A stretch of DNA of 14,907 nucleotides from an uncultured Ignavibacteriota bacterium. Its GTDB lineage: Bacteria > Bacteroidota > Ignavibacteria > Tepidaquicellales > Tepidaquicellaceae. The position numbers and the translations under genes were made by a program. Shown one piece after another: positions 14,868-14,907 of this stretch. Where the stretch lies: NCBI GenBank assembly GCA_937983305.1, contig CALKAJ010000158.1:1-14907 (forward strand). The letters are read 5' to 3'. Numbering within the stretch: the stretch's first letter is position 1; every line of letters starts with the position of its first letter. The notes beneath the pieces were generated by a model. It was not told the DNA's origin, did no database searches, and saw only the letters and a program-made list of their open reading frames with translations.

Positions 14868-14907
14868 TTAGAATTTATAAATCTTCTTACTTGTATCTGC
14901 AAATGAT
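14868..14907 (-). CDS. Possible last codons of a leftward gene entering from the right edge
   Basis: On the - strand the frame ending at TAA (14868-14870) encodes SFADTSKKIYKF before the stop and is open to the edge. The hairpin 12 bp beyond fits a gene end with terminator. Only 13 codons are visible, so no function can be given and chance is not excluded. Confidence 0.35.
   Translation of the reverse strand, partial: SFADTSKKIYKF

Overview
The window is about 14.9 kb of AT-rich, gene-dense DNA from what looks like a Gram-negative, menaquinone-using member of the Bacteroidota/Ignavibacteria (Chlorobi-group) radiation. This placement is inferred. It rests on the low GC and Lys/Glu-rich proteins, many starts with no Shine-Dalgarno sequence, outer-membrane barrels ending in Phe, a lipoprotein, a carboxypeptidase-regulatory-type TonB receptor, and a long DUF4175-type membrane protein. 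It is not proven by any marker gene. Base composition looks even throughout, and no insertion sequence, phage gene, tRNA, rRNA or CRISPR array is visible.

Layout. (1) 1-366: the 3' end of a LysM-domain gene with a Lys-rich repeat tail, closed by a perfect 12-bp-stem terminator. (2) 463-5400, + strand: five tightly packed genes that read as one operon. They are a PhoH-type ATPase, a short Omp85 barrel protein of TamA-like size, a YukD/EsaB-type ubiquitin-like protein (Ubl), an E1-like (ThiF/UBA-fold) activating enzyme, and a membrane-anchored protein with an N-terminal prokaryotic RING-type zinc finger. The gaps are 0, 28 and 12 bp, and the last pair overlap by 4 bp. (3) 5401-6348, - strand: a MenA/UbiA-family prenyltransferase whose stop codon abuts that of the RING gene. 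(4) 6477-9983, + strand: a 1168-residue DUF4175-like membrane and coiled-coil protein with a collagen-like Gly-X-Y tract. (5) 10000-12186, - strand: a lipoprotein and an all-helical protein of unknown function. (6) 12412-14796, - strand: a TonB-dependent receptor. It is flanked by a hairpin on each side, and at the right edge there is the probable last few codons of another leftward gene.

The most interesting part is 3173-5400, a compact Ubl-E1-RING cassette. The Ubl ends in an exposed glycine and would need no processing. The E1 has the nucleotide-binding glycines, an Arg finger, a UBA3-like CxxC followed by a candidate catalytic Cys186, and a C-terminal region that resembles the ubiquitin-fold domain eukaryotic E1s use to recruit E2. 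The RING protein has eight correctly ordered zinc ligands, one membrane span, and a probable periplasmic NTF2-like domain. No E2 and no JAB deubiquitinase is present in the window. Associations of prokaryotic RING fingers, YukD-like Ubls and E1s have been described by comparative genomics. Their biochemistry is, as far as I know, largely uncharacterised, and the linkage here to PhoH and an Omp85 protein is an additional oddity.
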